64,000 nucleotides of DNA from Kribbella kalugense (lineage in GTDB: Bacteria > Actinomycetota > Actinomycetes > Propionibacteriales > Kribbellaceae), in the NCBI RefSeq assembly GCF_004365875.1, contig NZ_SODF01000001.1, forward strand, positions 1,798,001 through 1,862,000, written 5' to 3'. Of the stretch, positions 8,777-16,272 are shown one piece after another; position 1 is the first letter of the stretch; every line of letters begins with the position of its first letter. Below the pieces are notes generated by a model. The model was not told where the DNA came from. It saw nothing but the letters and a program-made list of their open reading frames with translations, and searched no databases. Made by a program: the position numbers and the translations under genes.

Positions 8777-9427
8777 ATGGCCAGGACGCCGCGGAACACG
8801 CTCAGCGCCGACCTGATCGTGCGGACCGCGCTGGACCTGATGGAGGTCAAGGGCGCGGATGCTTTCAGTCTGCGCGGGGTGGCCGCCGAGCTCGGTGTCG
8901 GACCGATGGCGCTCTACACCTATTTCCGTAACAAGGACGATCTGTACGACGCGGTCCGGGATCACTTGATGGGTCTGCTGCCCGCCGTACCGGACGGTGC
9001 GCCGTGGCCGGACCAGGTCAGGGCGGTCTGCCGCTCGCTGCGGCTGCTGATGCTGCAACATCCTTGCCTTGTGCAACTACTCGCCGGACGGCCGCTGAGC
9101 GGGCACGAGACGGCGCGGGTCGCCGAGGGGCTGCTCGGCGTACTGCTGGCGGCCGGGTTCGACGCGGAGACGGCGGCGCGGACGCACACGACGTTGTTCA
9201 CCTACGTGCTCGGCTCGACGTCGTGGGAGATTCAGATGGCGGCCGAACGGCGTGATCCGGAGGCCTGGCGACGGCTGCGAGCGTCGATGGAGTCCCTGTC
9301 GGCCCGCAAGTTCCCGTCAGTGGTTGAGCTGGCGCCCGAGTTGGCCCGGACGACAGGCGGCGACGAACAGTTCGACTACGGGCTTGATCTGCTACTAGCT
9401 GGATTAGCGGTCAGAACACCATCGTGA
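8777..9427 (+). CDS. TetR-family repressor
   Basis: 216 residues. The N-terminal helix-turn-helix is clear (ADLIVRTALDLMEVKGADAF, then LRGVAAELGVGPMALYTYFRNKDDLYDAV), and a TetR_C-like ligand domain follows. ATG 8777 was chosen because a GGGAGG ribosome site (8763-8768) lies 8 nt before it; the in-frame GTG at 8768 overlaps that site. It probably represses itself and the divergent quinone oxidoreductase-ohr unit through the palindrome between them. Ligand unknown. Confidence 0.9.
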   Translation: MARTPRNTLSADLIVRTALDLMEVKGADAFSLRGVAAELGVGPMALYTYFRNKDDLYDAVRDHLMGLLPAVPDGAPWPDQVRAVCRSLRLLMLQHPCLVQLLAGRPLSGHETARVAEGLLGVLLAAGFDAETAARTHTTLFTYVLGSTSWEIQMAAERRDPEAWRRLRASMESLSARKFPSVVELAPELARTTGGDEQFDYGLDLLLAGLAVRTPS

Positions 9428-10157
9428 CGATGGCGAGGATGCCAATGCAGACGATCAGGCCGCGGAGTGCGATGGGTGGTAGCCGGCGGCCGTAGCGGGC
9501 GCCGATGAAACCGCCGATGGTCGACCCGACCGCGATCAGTCCGGCCGCGAGCCAGTCGATGTCGTGCACGGTGATGAATAGAATCGCCGACGCGGTGTTC
9601 ACGACCGTGGCCAGCACGTTCTTCAAGCCGTTCATCCGCTGCAGGTTCGAGTCCAGGCCGAGGCCGAGGATCGCCATCAACAGAACGCCTTGGGCTGCAC
9701 CGAAGTACCCGCCGTACACACCGGTGGCGAAGACGGCCGGGATCACCCACCATGCACCACGGTGCAGGTGCGACGGAGCACTGATCCACCGCGACAGCAA
9801 CGGCTGGAACGCGACCAACAGACAGCCGAGCAGGATCAGCACGGGTACGACGGCGTGGAAGGCAGAGTCGGGCAGCGTGAGCAGCAGCACTCCCCCGACG
9901 ATGCCGCCGGCGAGCGACGCCGGGATCAGCCGGAGCATCCGGCCGCGCTGACCCTCGAGCTCGCGACGGTAGCCGATCGCGCCGGCCGCCGTACCAGGCG
10001 CCAGACCGACGGTGTTGCTGACGTTCGCCAGCACCGGAGGGATGCCGACGGCAAGCAACGCGGGGAAGGTGAGCAGCGTGCCGGACCCGACCACGGCGTT
10101 GATCGTCCCTGCGCCCATCCCCGCCAGCAGGACGAAGACCGCCTCGAACCATGTCAT
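9411..10157 (-). CDS. TSUP-family (TauE/SafE) membrane transporter
   Basis: 248 residues, about 8 membrane segments, matching the TauE/SafE sulphite/organosulphur exporter family. The two family repeats are visible as GAGTINAVVGSGTLLTFPALLA near the N-terminus and VYGGYFGAAQGVLLMA at mid-protein, with GGFIGARYGRRLPP near the C-terminus. Substrate cannot be assigned; sulphite, sulphoacetate and other anions are known for the family. It converges on the TetR gene with a 17-nt overlap. Confidence 0.88.
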   Translation of the reverse strand: MTWFEAVFVLLAGMGAGTINAVVGSGTLLTFPALLAVGIPPVLANVSNTVGLAPGTAAGAIGYRRELEGQRGRMLRLIPASLAGGIVGGVLLLTLPDSAFHAVVPVLILLGCLLVAFQPLLSRWISAPSHLHRGAWWVIPAVFATGVYGGYFGAAQGVLLMAILGLGLDSNLQRMNGLKNVLATVVNTASAILFITVHDIDWLAAGLIAVGSTIGGFIGARYGRRLPPIALRGLIVCIGILAIVTMVF

Positions 10158-10232
10158 CGCTGACCGACTTTACGCACCTGACCGCTCCCGCGCAGATCTG
10201 TCCGATGGTTGAACATCGTTCTATCGCGCAGA

Positions 10233-10267
10233 AGGGCCCCTTCCCAAGCGATCTGGGAAAGGGCCCT
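10233..10267 (-). terminator. Rho-independent-type hairpin after the SPFH gene
   Basis: 14-bp stem (10233-10246 with 10254-10267) with one mismatch and a 7-nt loop, placed 14 nt past the SPFH stop on the minus strand. Only a short T tract follows. Confidence 0.7.
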
Positions 10268-10280
10268 CGTGCTCTTTACG

Positions 10281-11435
10281 TCAGCGCTGCGGCGGCTCTG
10301 CGGCCGGCGGCTCCTGCGTCGGGAGGTCCTGAGTCGGTGCGACGGCCGGAGTCGTCGGGACCGTACCGCGGTTGCCCACGGCGGCGGACTCGGCGGCGGC
10401 GATCGCCTCGCGGACCGCGTTGTCGGCCTCGGCCACCGCCGCAGGCGCGGCCGCGCCGGAGTCGAGCTCCGCGACCTCGCCGTTGGACAGCTCCGGCGCC
10501 TGCCAGTTGCCCTCGGCCTTCTGGGTGATGCCGGCCACCTGGCCGACCGCACTGCCGAGACCCTTGAGCGCGTCGCCGATCTCGCTCGGCACGATCCACA
10601 GCTTGTTCGCGTCGCCCTGAGCGATCGACGGCAACATCTGCAGGTACTGGTACGCGAGCAGACCCTGGTCGGGCTTGCCGGCGTGGATCGCGTTGAAGAC
10701 CGTGGTGATGGCCTGCGCCTCACCTTGCGCCTTCAGGATCCGCGCCTCCCGCTCGGCCTGCGCCCGCAGGATCCGGGACTGCTTGTCACCTTCGGCGGTG
10801 AGGATCGCGGACTGCTTCTGACCCTCGGCGGACAATACTGCGGACTGCCGCATACCTTCCGCGGTGAGGATCGCGGCGCGCTTGTCACGGTCGGCGCGCA
10901 TCTGCTTCTCCATCGAGTCCTGGATCGACGGCGGCGGGTCGATCGAGCGGAGCTCGACCCGGTTGACCCGGATCCCCCACTTGCCGGTCGCCTCGTCCAG
11001 CACGTAGCGGAGCTTCTCGTTGATCTCTTCACGCGAGGTCAGCGTCTGCTCCAGGTCCATGCCACCGATGATGTTTCGCAGCGTGGTCATGGTCAGCTGC
11101 TCGATCGCCTGGATGTAGTTGGAGATCTCGTACGTCGCCCGGACCGGGTCGTTCACCTGGAAGTAGATGACGGAGTCGATCGACACCATCAGGTTGTCCT
11201 CGGTGATGACACCCTGCGGCGGGAACGCGACCACCTGCTCGCGCATGTCGATGGTGTAGCGGACCTTGTCGACGAACGGGGTCAACAGGTTCAGGCCCGG
11301 CTGCAGCCCGGTCTTGAACTTGCCGAACCGCTCGACGATCCCGACGGTCTGCTGCTGCACCACCCGGACGGACTTGACCAAGGTCACGATCACCACTAAG
11401 GCGACCAGTGCCAGGACTATGAGGAACGCGGTCAC
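10281..11435 (-). CDS. SPFH/Band 7 (stomatin-like) membrane protein
   Basis: 384 residues. One N-terminal membrane helix (residues 2-22) precedes an SPFH domain (KSVRVVQQQTVGIVERFGKF onward), then a long alanine/glutamate-rich helical coiled-coil stretch with the repeating pattern AEGxKQSAIL (about residues 200-260), and a disordered Pro/Ala/Glu tail. Such QmcA/stomatin-like proteins oligomerise into membrane microdomains and cage proteases. The GTG start follows a GGAGGG site by 6 nt. The NfeD gene lies directly upstream on the same strand, the classical SPFH-NfeD pairing. Confidence 0.92.
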   Translation of the reverse strand: MTAFLIVLALVALVVIVTLVKSVRVVQQQTVGIVERFGKFKTGLQPGLNLLTPFVDKVRYTIDMREQVVAFPPQGVITEDNLMVSIDSVIYFQVNDPVRATYEISNYIQAIEQLTMTTLRNIIGGMDLEQTLTSREEINEKLRYVLDEATGKWGIRVNRVELRSIDPPPSIQDSMEKQMRADRDKRAAILTAEGMRQSAVLSAEGQKQSAILTAEGDKQSRILRAQAEREARILKAQGEAQAITTVFNAIHAGKPDQGLLAYQYLQMLPSIAQGDANKLWIVPSEIGDALKGLGSAVGQVAGITQKAEGNWQAPELSNGEVAELDSGAAAPAAVAEADNAVREAIAAAESAAVGNRGTVPTTPAVAPTQDLPTQEPPAAEPPQR

Positions 11436-11604
11436 TTTGACCCTCCACTCGAACGGACCCTCAGGACGGACAGTCTTCCGTATCGACGGGGCAGGCGCCG
11501 TACCGGTTCCCGGCGCGTCGGATGCCTGATCGAGCAGTTACTTCAACCGTCCCTCACCTTCGACACTACTGCGCCGAGGGGACCACTCAACCGCCGGAGC
11601 GCGG

Positions 11605-12132
11605 TCAGGTCTGCGGCGGTTCGGTCGGTTTCGGGTTCTGGGTCGGTTCGGGGAGGTCCAGGTCGTGGTGCAGCGGCTCGCCGATCGGGTACACGACCGC
11701 GGTCGCGCCGTCGATCGACATCACCTCGACGCGCGTCCCCGGGGCGATCGTCGACACCTCGTCGTACGGGCGTGCGGTCCAGAGCTCACCGCTCAGCCGG
11801 ATCGAGCCACCGCCGTCGGGGTGGATCTCCTTGACCACGATCCCGGAGCGGCCGATGACGTGTGCCGAGCCGGTCTTGAGCTCGGTGCCGTGATGGATCT
11901 TGCGGACGATCATCGGCCGGATCGCGCCCAGCATCGCGCCGGCGGTGATCAACGCGATGACGATCTGGAGCCACAACAGTCCGGGGAAGAACGCCGCCAC
12001 CCCGGCGGCCGTGAGCGCACCCGCGGCCAGCATCAGCAGGGTGAAGTCGAGCGATGCCAGTTCGGCCAGACCCAGGACGGCGGCGATCGTCAGCCACGCC
12101 GCCCACATGTTGTCCCGCAGCCAATCCATCAT
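11605..12132 (-). CDS. NfeD-like membrane protein
   Basis: 175 residues. Three to four hydrophobic helices (about residues 8-75) are followed by a C-terminal OB-fold/NfeD domain (GRSGIVVKEIHPDGGGSIRL, then PGTRVEVMSIDGATAVVYPI). It is the short NfeD1b form without the ClpP-like serine protease domain. It works with the SPFH protein encoded 169 nt downstream on the same strand, probably in membrane microdomain organisation. The first of two adjacent ATG codons is placed 6 nt from a TAGGCT -10, suggesting a leaderless start. The tail is proline/threonine rich. Confidence 0.9.
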   Translation of the reverse strand: MMDWLRDNMWAAWLTIAAVLGLAELASLDFTLLMLAAGALTAAGVAAFFPGLLWLQIVIALITAGAMLGAIRPMIVRKIHHGTELKTGSAHVIGRSGIVVKEIHPDGGGSIRLSGELWTARPYDEVSTIAPGTRVEVMSIDGATAVVYPIGEPLHHDLDLPEPTQNPKPTEPPQT

Positions 12133-12138
12133 TTCCCA

Positions 12139-12144
12139 AGCCTA
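12139..12144 (-). promoter_or_regulatory. Leaderless -10 element of the NfeD gene
   Basis: Minus-strand TAGGCT, then 6 nt, then the first of two consecutive ATG codons at 12132. Confidence 0.6.
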
Positions 12145-12227
12145 TCCACGTCGGGGCCCGCAAGCAGATGTTTGGACGCGCCGACCTCCCCTCCGGCTCC
12201 ACCGCCATTTCCCTGGCAGACCCACGA

Positions 12228-12314
12228 ATTTGGCTGGCTGACCCACCAGATCGGGGGTTCTGCACTCTGAACCAGGGTGTAGAACCCCCAAGCTCGTGGG
12301 TCCACCAGCCAAAT
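12228..12314. repeat. 87-bp imperfect inverted repeat
   Basis: Two 42-nt arms (12228-12269 and 12273-12314) pair with about seven mismatches around a 3-nt centre. The gap between the NfeD promoter and the end of the ABC gene is 261 nt and holds nothing else but a G-rich tandem repeat. The arms include complementary runs ATTTGGCTGG and GGGGGTTCT. It could be a REP/MITE-like mobile palindrome or a structured terminator for the ABC gene. Confidence 0.75.
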
Positions 12315-12350
12315 GCGCGGGGCTGGAGCGGGCGGGGTACGCGTCCGGGC

Positions 12351-12380
12351 GGGCGGTGGCGGGCGGTGGCGGGCGGTGGC
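12351..12380 (+). repeat. G-rich 10-bp tandem repeat (three exact units)
   Basis: Three exact copies of gggcggtggc in a row, preceded and followed by degenerate GC-rich copies, immediately past the stop of the ABC ATPase gene. Four GGG runs with 7-nt spacers meet the simple pattern for a G-quadruplex on the plus strand. Confidence 0.8.
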
Positions 12381-12393
12381 GGGCGCGGGTGGG

Positions 12394-13176
12394 TTAGAGG
12401 GCGCGGGCGGTGTAGCGGCCGTCTTCTTGTTTGAGGGTGAGGGCCAGGTCGAAGGTGTCGCTGAGGGTCTCGGCCGTCAGGGCCTCGTCCATCGGGCCGG
12501 CGGCGACGATGCGGCCCTGCTTGAGCAGCAGGGCGTGGGTGAAGCCGGGCGGGATCTCCTCGACGTGGTGGGTGACCAGGACCATCGCCGGGGCGCCGAC
12601 CGCGGTCGCGATCGCGCTGAGCGACCGGACCAACTGTTCGCGACCCGTAAGGTCCAGGCCGGCCGCGGGCTCGTCCATCAGCATCAGTTCGGGGTCGGTC
12701 ATCAACGCACGGGCGATCTGCACCCGCTTCCGCTCCCCCTCCGACAAGGTGCCGAAGGTCCGGTCGGCCAGGTGCCCGATCCCGAGCTCGGCCAGCAACG
12801 CCCCGGCGCGTTGGTGATCCAGGTCGTCGTACTGCTCGATCCATCGGCCGAGGACGGCGTACGACGCGGAGACCACAACGTCGGACACGCGTTCGCTCTT
12901 CGGCAACCGGTCGGCCAAAGCGGCACTCGTCAGTCCGATGCGCGGCCGCAGCTCGAACACATCAACCGCACCCAGCACCTCACCGAGCAGCCCGGCGACA
13001 CCGGCGGTCGGGTGGATCTGGGCGGCGAGGATCTGCAGCAGCGTCGTCTTGCCGGCACCGTTCGGCCCGATCACGACCCACCGGTCCGCCTCGTCGATCG
13101 TCCAGTCGATCCCGTCGAGCAGACGCGCCTCACCGCGGACGATCGTCACCCCGGCCAGCTCCACCACTGCAGTCAT
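12394..13176 (-). CDS. ABC transporter ATP-binding protein, stand-alone
   Basis: 260 residues from ATG 13176. All ABC ATPase motifs are present: Walker A GPNGAGKTT near residue 36, signature LSEGERKR (variant of LSGGQ) and Walker B LMLMDEPAAGLD, then the H-loop in LVTHHVEEIP. No permease or binding protein is adjacent. The sequence resembles the YlmA-type ATPases of actinobacteria, whose partner is often encoded elsewhere or absent. A minus-strand TAGGTT lies 6 nt before the ATG, so the transcript is probably leaderless. It is divergent from the hypothetical gene at 13238. Confidence 0.88.
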   Translation of the reverse strand: MTAVVELAGVTIVRGEARLLDGIDWTIDEADRWVVIGPNGAGKTTLLQILAAQIHPTAGVAGLLGEVLGAVDVFELRPRIGLTSAALADRLPKSERVSDVVVSASYAVLGRWIEQYDDLDHQRAGALLAELGIGHLADRTFGTLSEGERKRVQIARALMTDPELMLMDEPAAGLDLTGREQLVRSLSAIATAVGAPAMVLVTHHVEEIPPGFTHALLLKQGRIVAAGPMDEALTAETLSDTFDLALTLKQEDGRYTARAL

Positions 13177-13182
13177 GCACAA

Positions 13183-13188
13183 AACCTA
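13183..13188 (-). promoter_or_regulatory. Leaderless -10 element of the ABC ATPase gene
   Basis: Minus-strand TAGGTT, 6-nt spacer, ATG at 13176; no ribosome site. Confidence 0.6.
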
Positions 13189-13237
13189 CGGGGTCGCCGT
13201 CCGCGAGTTGTCTCCGGGTGGTGAGAGTATTGCGGGC

Positions 13238-13972
13238 GTGCTGACGACCTCCGCCTCGGTCCGGTTCACCGTGTGGACGAACGCGATGCTGACCGGAGCC
13301 TGTGACCCCGACACCGCCGCGCAGAAGATCCTCGGCGACGACGTCGGGCACCACGTCGCGGGCCTGGCCGGACACCCCGAGCCGGCCACCCTCCCGGTCG
13401 CGCTGAACCTCCTACGCGCCGCCGGTACGACGCAGGCCCACCTCGCACTCCCAGTCCCCGGCGACCCGATCGGTCTGGCCGGACCGCCTTCGTTCAACGA
13501 GGCCGCGTTGGAGACCGGAGAGGCCGTCGTACTCACGGGACCGGAGCTCGGACTCGTTCCGTCGTACGTCGGTCCTGCTGTGCAATGGTCCGTGCTGCCG
13601 GCGGCGAGCCCAGTGCTGGCCGACTTCGGTGAAGCGGATCGCGGTCTGCGGCTGGCGCTGATCGACGCCGCCGAGTCGTTGGCCGCGCTCGACGTCGCGC
13701 GCTGGAAGCCGGAGGTCGCGGACGCGCTGATCGACATCCGCAAGATCGGCCGTGGCCGCGGCGACGACCTTGCCCCCGGCTACGAACCGCGCGCGGTGAA
13801 GACCGCGGCGACCGCCCGGCGGTGTCTCGCGATCGCCGACGCGGCCCTGGACGACGACGGCTCCGCGGTCACCGGCGCCGAGGCCGACGCCCGCCGCCGA
13901 GCCCTCCTCGAGCTGGCCGCCGCGGCCCGCCGAGCCCTCGTCGCGGCGTGCGCGCCGCCCGTTCACGCCTGA
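13238..13972 (+). CDS. Conserved hypothetical protein of actinobacterial type
   Basis: 244 residues from GTG 13238. I do not recognise a named domain. The sequence is soluble, rich in alanine, with an N-terminal beta/alpha half (SVRFTVWTNAML, HLALPVPGDPIGLAGPPSFN) and a helical C-terminal half (residues about 140-240) that ends in an alanine/arginine helix. The stretch PGDPIGLAGPPSFNEAAL is likely conserved. It sits between an ABC ATPase gene (divergent) and serB (same strand, 53 nt downstream), an arrangement I recall from other actinobacteria. A GAGTAT hexamer 7 nt before the GTG suggests a leaderless start. Confidence 0.75.
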   Translation: MLTTSASVRFTVWTNAMLTGACDPDTAAQKILGDDVGHHVAGLAGHPEPATLPVALNLLRAAGTTQAHLALPVPGDPIGLAGPPSFNEAALETGEAVVLTGPELGLVPSYVGPAVQWSVLPAASPVLADFGEADRGLRLALIDAAESLAALDVARWKPEVADALIDIRKIGRGRGDDLAPGYEPRAVKTAATARRCLAIADAALDDDGSAVTGAEADARRRALLELAAAARRALVAACAPPVHA

Positions 13973-14025
13973 GATCTGGACCGGATACCGGACCGTCATC
14001 TCAAGTAGGTAGCGTTCGGGGTGCG

Positions 14026-15237
14026 ATGACTGATCCCGGTGAGGTTGAAGCGGCCGAGCGGCCGACGGTGCTGGTGACGTTGACGGGGACCGACCGGCCG
14101 GGACTGACGTCGGCCGTCCTGTCGACGATCGCGACCCGTGGGCTCGAGGTGATCGACGCCGAGCAGGTCGTACTGCGAGGCCGTCTGGTGCTCGGCGTAC
14201 TGCTGTCCGCGCCGCGTGACCACAAGAACCTCAAGGAAGAACTGAAGGCGCTCGCCGACATCCTCGACGTCGAGATCTCGGTGAAGAAGGGTCTCGGCGA
14301 CAATGAGCCGCGGCGCAAGGGCCGTAGCCAGGTGACGGTGATCGGGCGCCCGCTGTCCGCCGCCGGCCTGGCCGCGGTCGCCGGCCGGATCGCCGACACC
14401 GGCGCGAACATCGACCGGATCAGCCGAATGGCGCGGTACCCGGTCACGGCGATGGAGATCGCGGTCTCCGGCGTCGATCCGGAAACGCTGCGGACTGTCC
14501 TCGCGCTGGAGGGCGTCCGGCAAGGGCTGGACATCGCGGTCCAGGACGGCGGGCTGTATCGGCGGGCCAAGCGGCTGATCGTGATGGACGTCGACTCGAC
14601 GCTCATCCAGGGCGAGGTCATCGAGATGCTCGCCGCCCACGCCGGCCGGCTGGATGAGGTCGCCGCCGTCACCGAGCAGGCGATGCGCGGCGAGCTCGAC
14701 TTCGCCGAGTCGCTACGACATCGGGTCGCTGCCCTCGAAGGACTGCCGGCCACCTCGCTCGACGAGGTGTACGCCGCGATCGAGCTCGCACCGGGCGCCC
14801 GCACCTTGGTACGGACGTTGAAGCGGCTCGGGTACCAGTTCGCGATCGTCAGCGGCGGCTTCAGCCAGATCACCGACAAGCTGGCCGCGGAGCTCGGCAT
14901 CGACTACGCCAAGGCCAACGAGCTCGAGATCGTCGACGGCCACCTCACCGGTCGCGTGGTCGGCGAGATCGTCGACCGCCCCGGCAAGGCGACCGCCCTT
15001 CGTCAGTTCGCCCAGGAGTCCGGTACGCCGCTCACCCAGACGGTCGCGATCGGCGACGGCGCCAACGACCTCGACATGCTCGCCGCCGCCGGCCTCGGCG
15101 TCGCCTTCAACGCCAAGCCGGTCGTCCGAGCGGCCGCCGACACCCACGTCAGCGTCCCCTACCTGGACACGATCCTTTACCTCCTCGGCATCACCCGCGA
15201 AGAGGTGGAAACAGCCGACGCCGGGGACCCCGCCTGA
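14026..15237 (+). CDS. serB: Phosphoserine phosphatase SerB with tandem ACT-like N-terminus
   Basis: 403 residues. An ACT domain (TVLVTLTGTDRPGLTSAVL, residues 13-31) and a second ACT-like region (about 100-170) precede the HAD phosphatase. HAD motif I is VMDVDSTLIQGE near residue 188, motif II is AIVSGGFSQITDKLA and motif III/IV is AIGDGANDLDMLAAAGLGVAF. SerB makes serine from phosphoserine, and the ACT domains suggest feedback by serine. ATG 14026 was chosen at the onset of ACT homology; the open frame upstream overlaps the previous gene in another frame. Confidence 0.95.
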   Translation: MTDPGEVEAAERPTVLVTLTGTDRPGLTSAVLSTIATRGLEVIDAEQVVLRGRLVLGVLLSAPRDHKNLKEELKALADILDVEISVKKGLGDNEPRRKGRSQVTVIGRPLSAAGLAAVAGRIADTGANIDRISRMARYPVTAMEIAVSGVDPETLRTVLALEGVRQGLDIAVQDGGLYRRAKRLIVMDVDSTLIQGEVIEMLAAHAGRLDEVAAVTEQAMRGELDFAESLRHRVAALEGLPATSLDEVYAAIELAPGARTLVRTLKRLGYQFAIVSGGFSQITDKLAAELGIDYAKANELEIVDGHLTGRVVGEIVDRPGKATALRQFAQESGTPLTQTVAIGDGANDLDMLAAAGLGVAFNAKPVVRAAADTHVSVPYLDTILYLLGITREEVETADAGDPA

Positions 15238-15293
15238 TCGCAACAAGCTGCAACTTTCCCGGCCACCTGGGCTGGATGCGGCAGTATCGGTTC

Positions 15294-16163
15294 ATGGAGT
15301 TCTCGACTCGGCCGGCGACGCTTGACGACGCACCTGCGATCCATCAGTTGATCGCGGCCGAAGAGCGGTCCTGGCATGGACAGGTGGAAGCTGTGCCGGA
15401 CGCTGTCGCGGCGGATCTGCGGCGGCCGCTGATCAAGCTCGAGCTCGACACCCGGGTCGCGACGGCGCCGAACGGTGATCTGGCCGGCTGGGTCTGGGTG
15501 CACGGCGGCAGACACGCGAAGATCGACGTCCATCCGTCGTACGCCGGACTCGGACTCGGCACCCAGCTGCTCGACTGGGCCGAGGCGCGGGCCCGGGAGA
15601 TCGGCACCGACTGGCTCGCACAGATCGTCGACGACTCCGATCAGGCCGGCACCGACATGCTCCGGTCCCGTGGGTACGAGGTGCTCGCGACCAACTGGTT
15701 GCTCGAACGTCCGACCGCGCCGCAATCACCTGCTCCCCCAGGCATCCGGCTCGATGCATACGATCCGGCTCGCAGTCACGAAGTACACGAGCTGATCGAG
15801 CAGGCGTTCGCCCCGTTCCAGCCGCGGGCGAAGTCGTACGACGAGTGGGCCGAGCTGACCGTCGCTCGGTCCACGTTCCTCCCGCAGGCTTCGACCCTCG
15901 CGTACGCCGACGATCAGCTGGTCGGCGCGGTCATCGCGCTGGACGGCGACGAGGGGTACGTCGAGCAGCTCGCCGTACAGGCCGATCAACGGAACAAGGG
16001 CATCGCCCGCGCAATGCTCGACCGAACCTGCGCCGAGTTCCTCCGCAACGGGCGGACCACCTGCATCCTGTGGACCCATTCCGGCACCGGCGCGCTGGCG
16101 ATGTACGAGCGCCTCGGCATGCGGGTCCGGCGCAGTACAACGGTGTATCGCACCCAGCTGTGA
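15294..16163 (+). CDS. Double-domain GNAT acetyltransferase (MshD-like layout)
   Basis: 289 residues from ATG 15294; an upstream ATG at 15276 is possible. There are two GNAT folds: an N-terminal one with SYAGLGLGTQLLDWAEARAREIG (about residues 82-104) and a C-terminal one with QADQRNKGIARAMLDRTCAEFLRNG (about 230-254). Only the second has the full acetyl-CoA signature Q/RxxGxG/A plus a C-terminal MYERLGMRV. The tandem layout resembles mycothiol synthase MshD, but the sequence is not close enough to call it. Substrate unknown. A CAGTAT hexamer lies 6 nt before ATG 15294. Confidence 0.85.
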   Translation: MEFSTRPATLDDAPAIHQLIAAEERSWHGQVEAVPDAVAADLRRPLIKLELDTRVATAPNGDLAGWVWVHGGRHAKIDVHPSYAGLGLGTQLLDWAEARAREIGTDWLAQIVDDSDQAGTDMLRSRGYEVLATNWLLERPTAPQSPAPPGIRLDAYDPARSHEVHELIEQAFAPFQPRAKSYDEWAELTVARSTFLPQASTLAYADDQLVGAVIALDGDEGYVEQLAVQADQRNKGIARAMLDRTCAEFLRNGRTTCILWTHSGTGALAMYERLGMRVRRSTTVYRTQL

Positions 16164-16196
16164 CGAGCTGTTGACACAAGGTGTTGACACCTGGAG

Positions 16197-16212
16197 ATGA
16201 GAGCGCTCTCAT
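16197..16212. promoter_or_regulatory. LacI-type operator upstream of the GH16 gene
   Basis: Perfect 16-bp palindrome ATGAGAGCGCTCTCAT, centred on GCGC as in LacI-family operators such as that of CebR. It lies downstream of two TTGACA hexamers (16171 and 16184) and 60 nt before the glucanase ATG, so a bound repressor would sit on the promoter. No lacI-type gene is in the window. Confidence 0.75.
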
Positions 16213-16272
16213 TGGGTCAATCCCCCGGCCGGCGGTCTGGTGAGGCGCCGGCCTCGACTGTGGAGGTCGACC

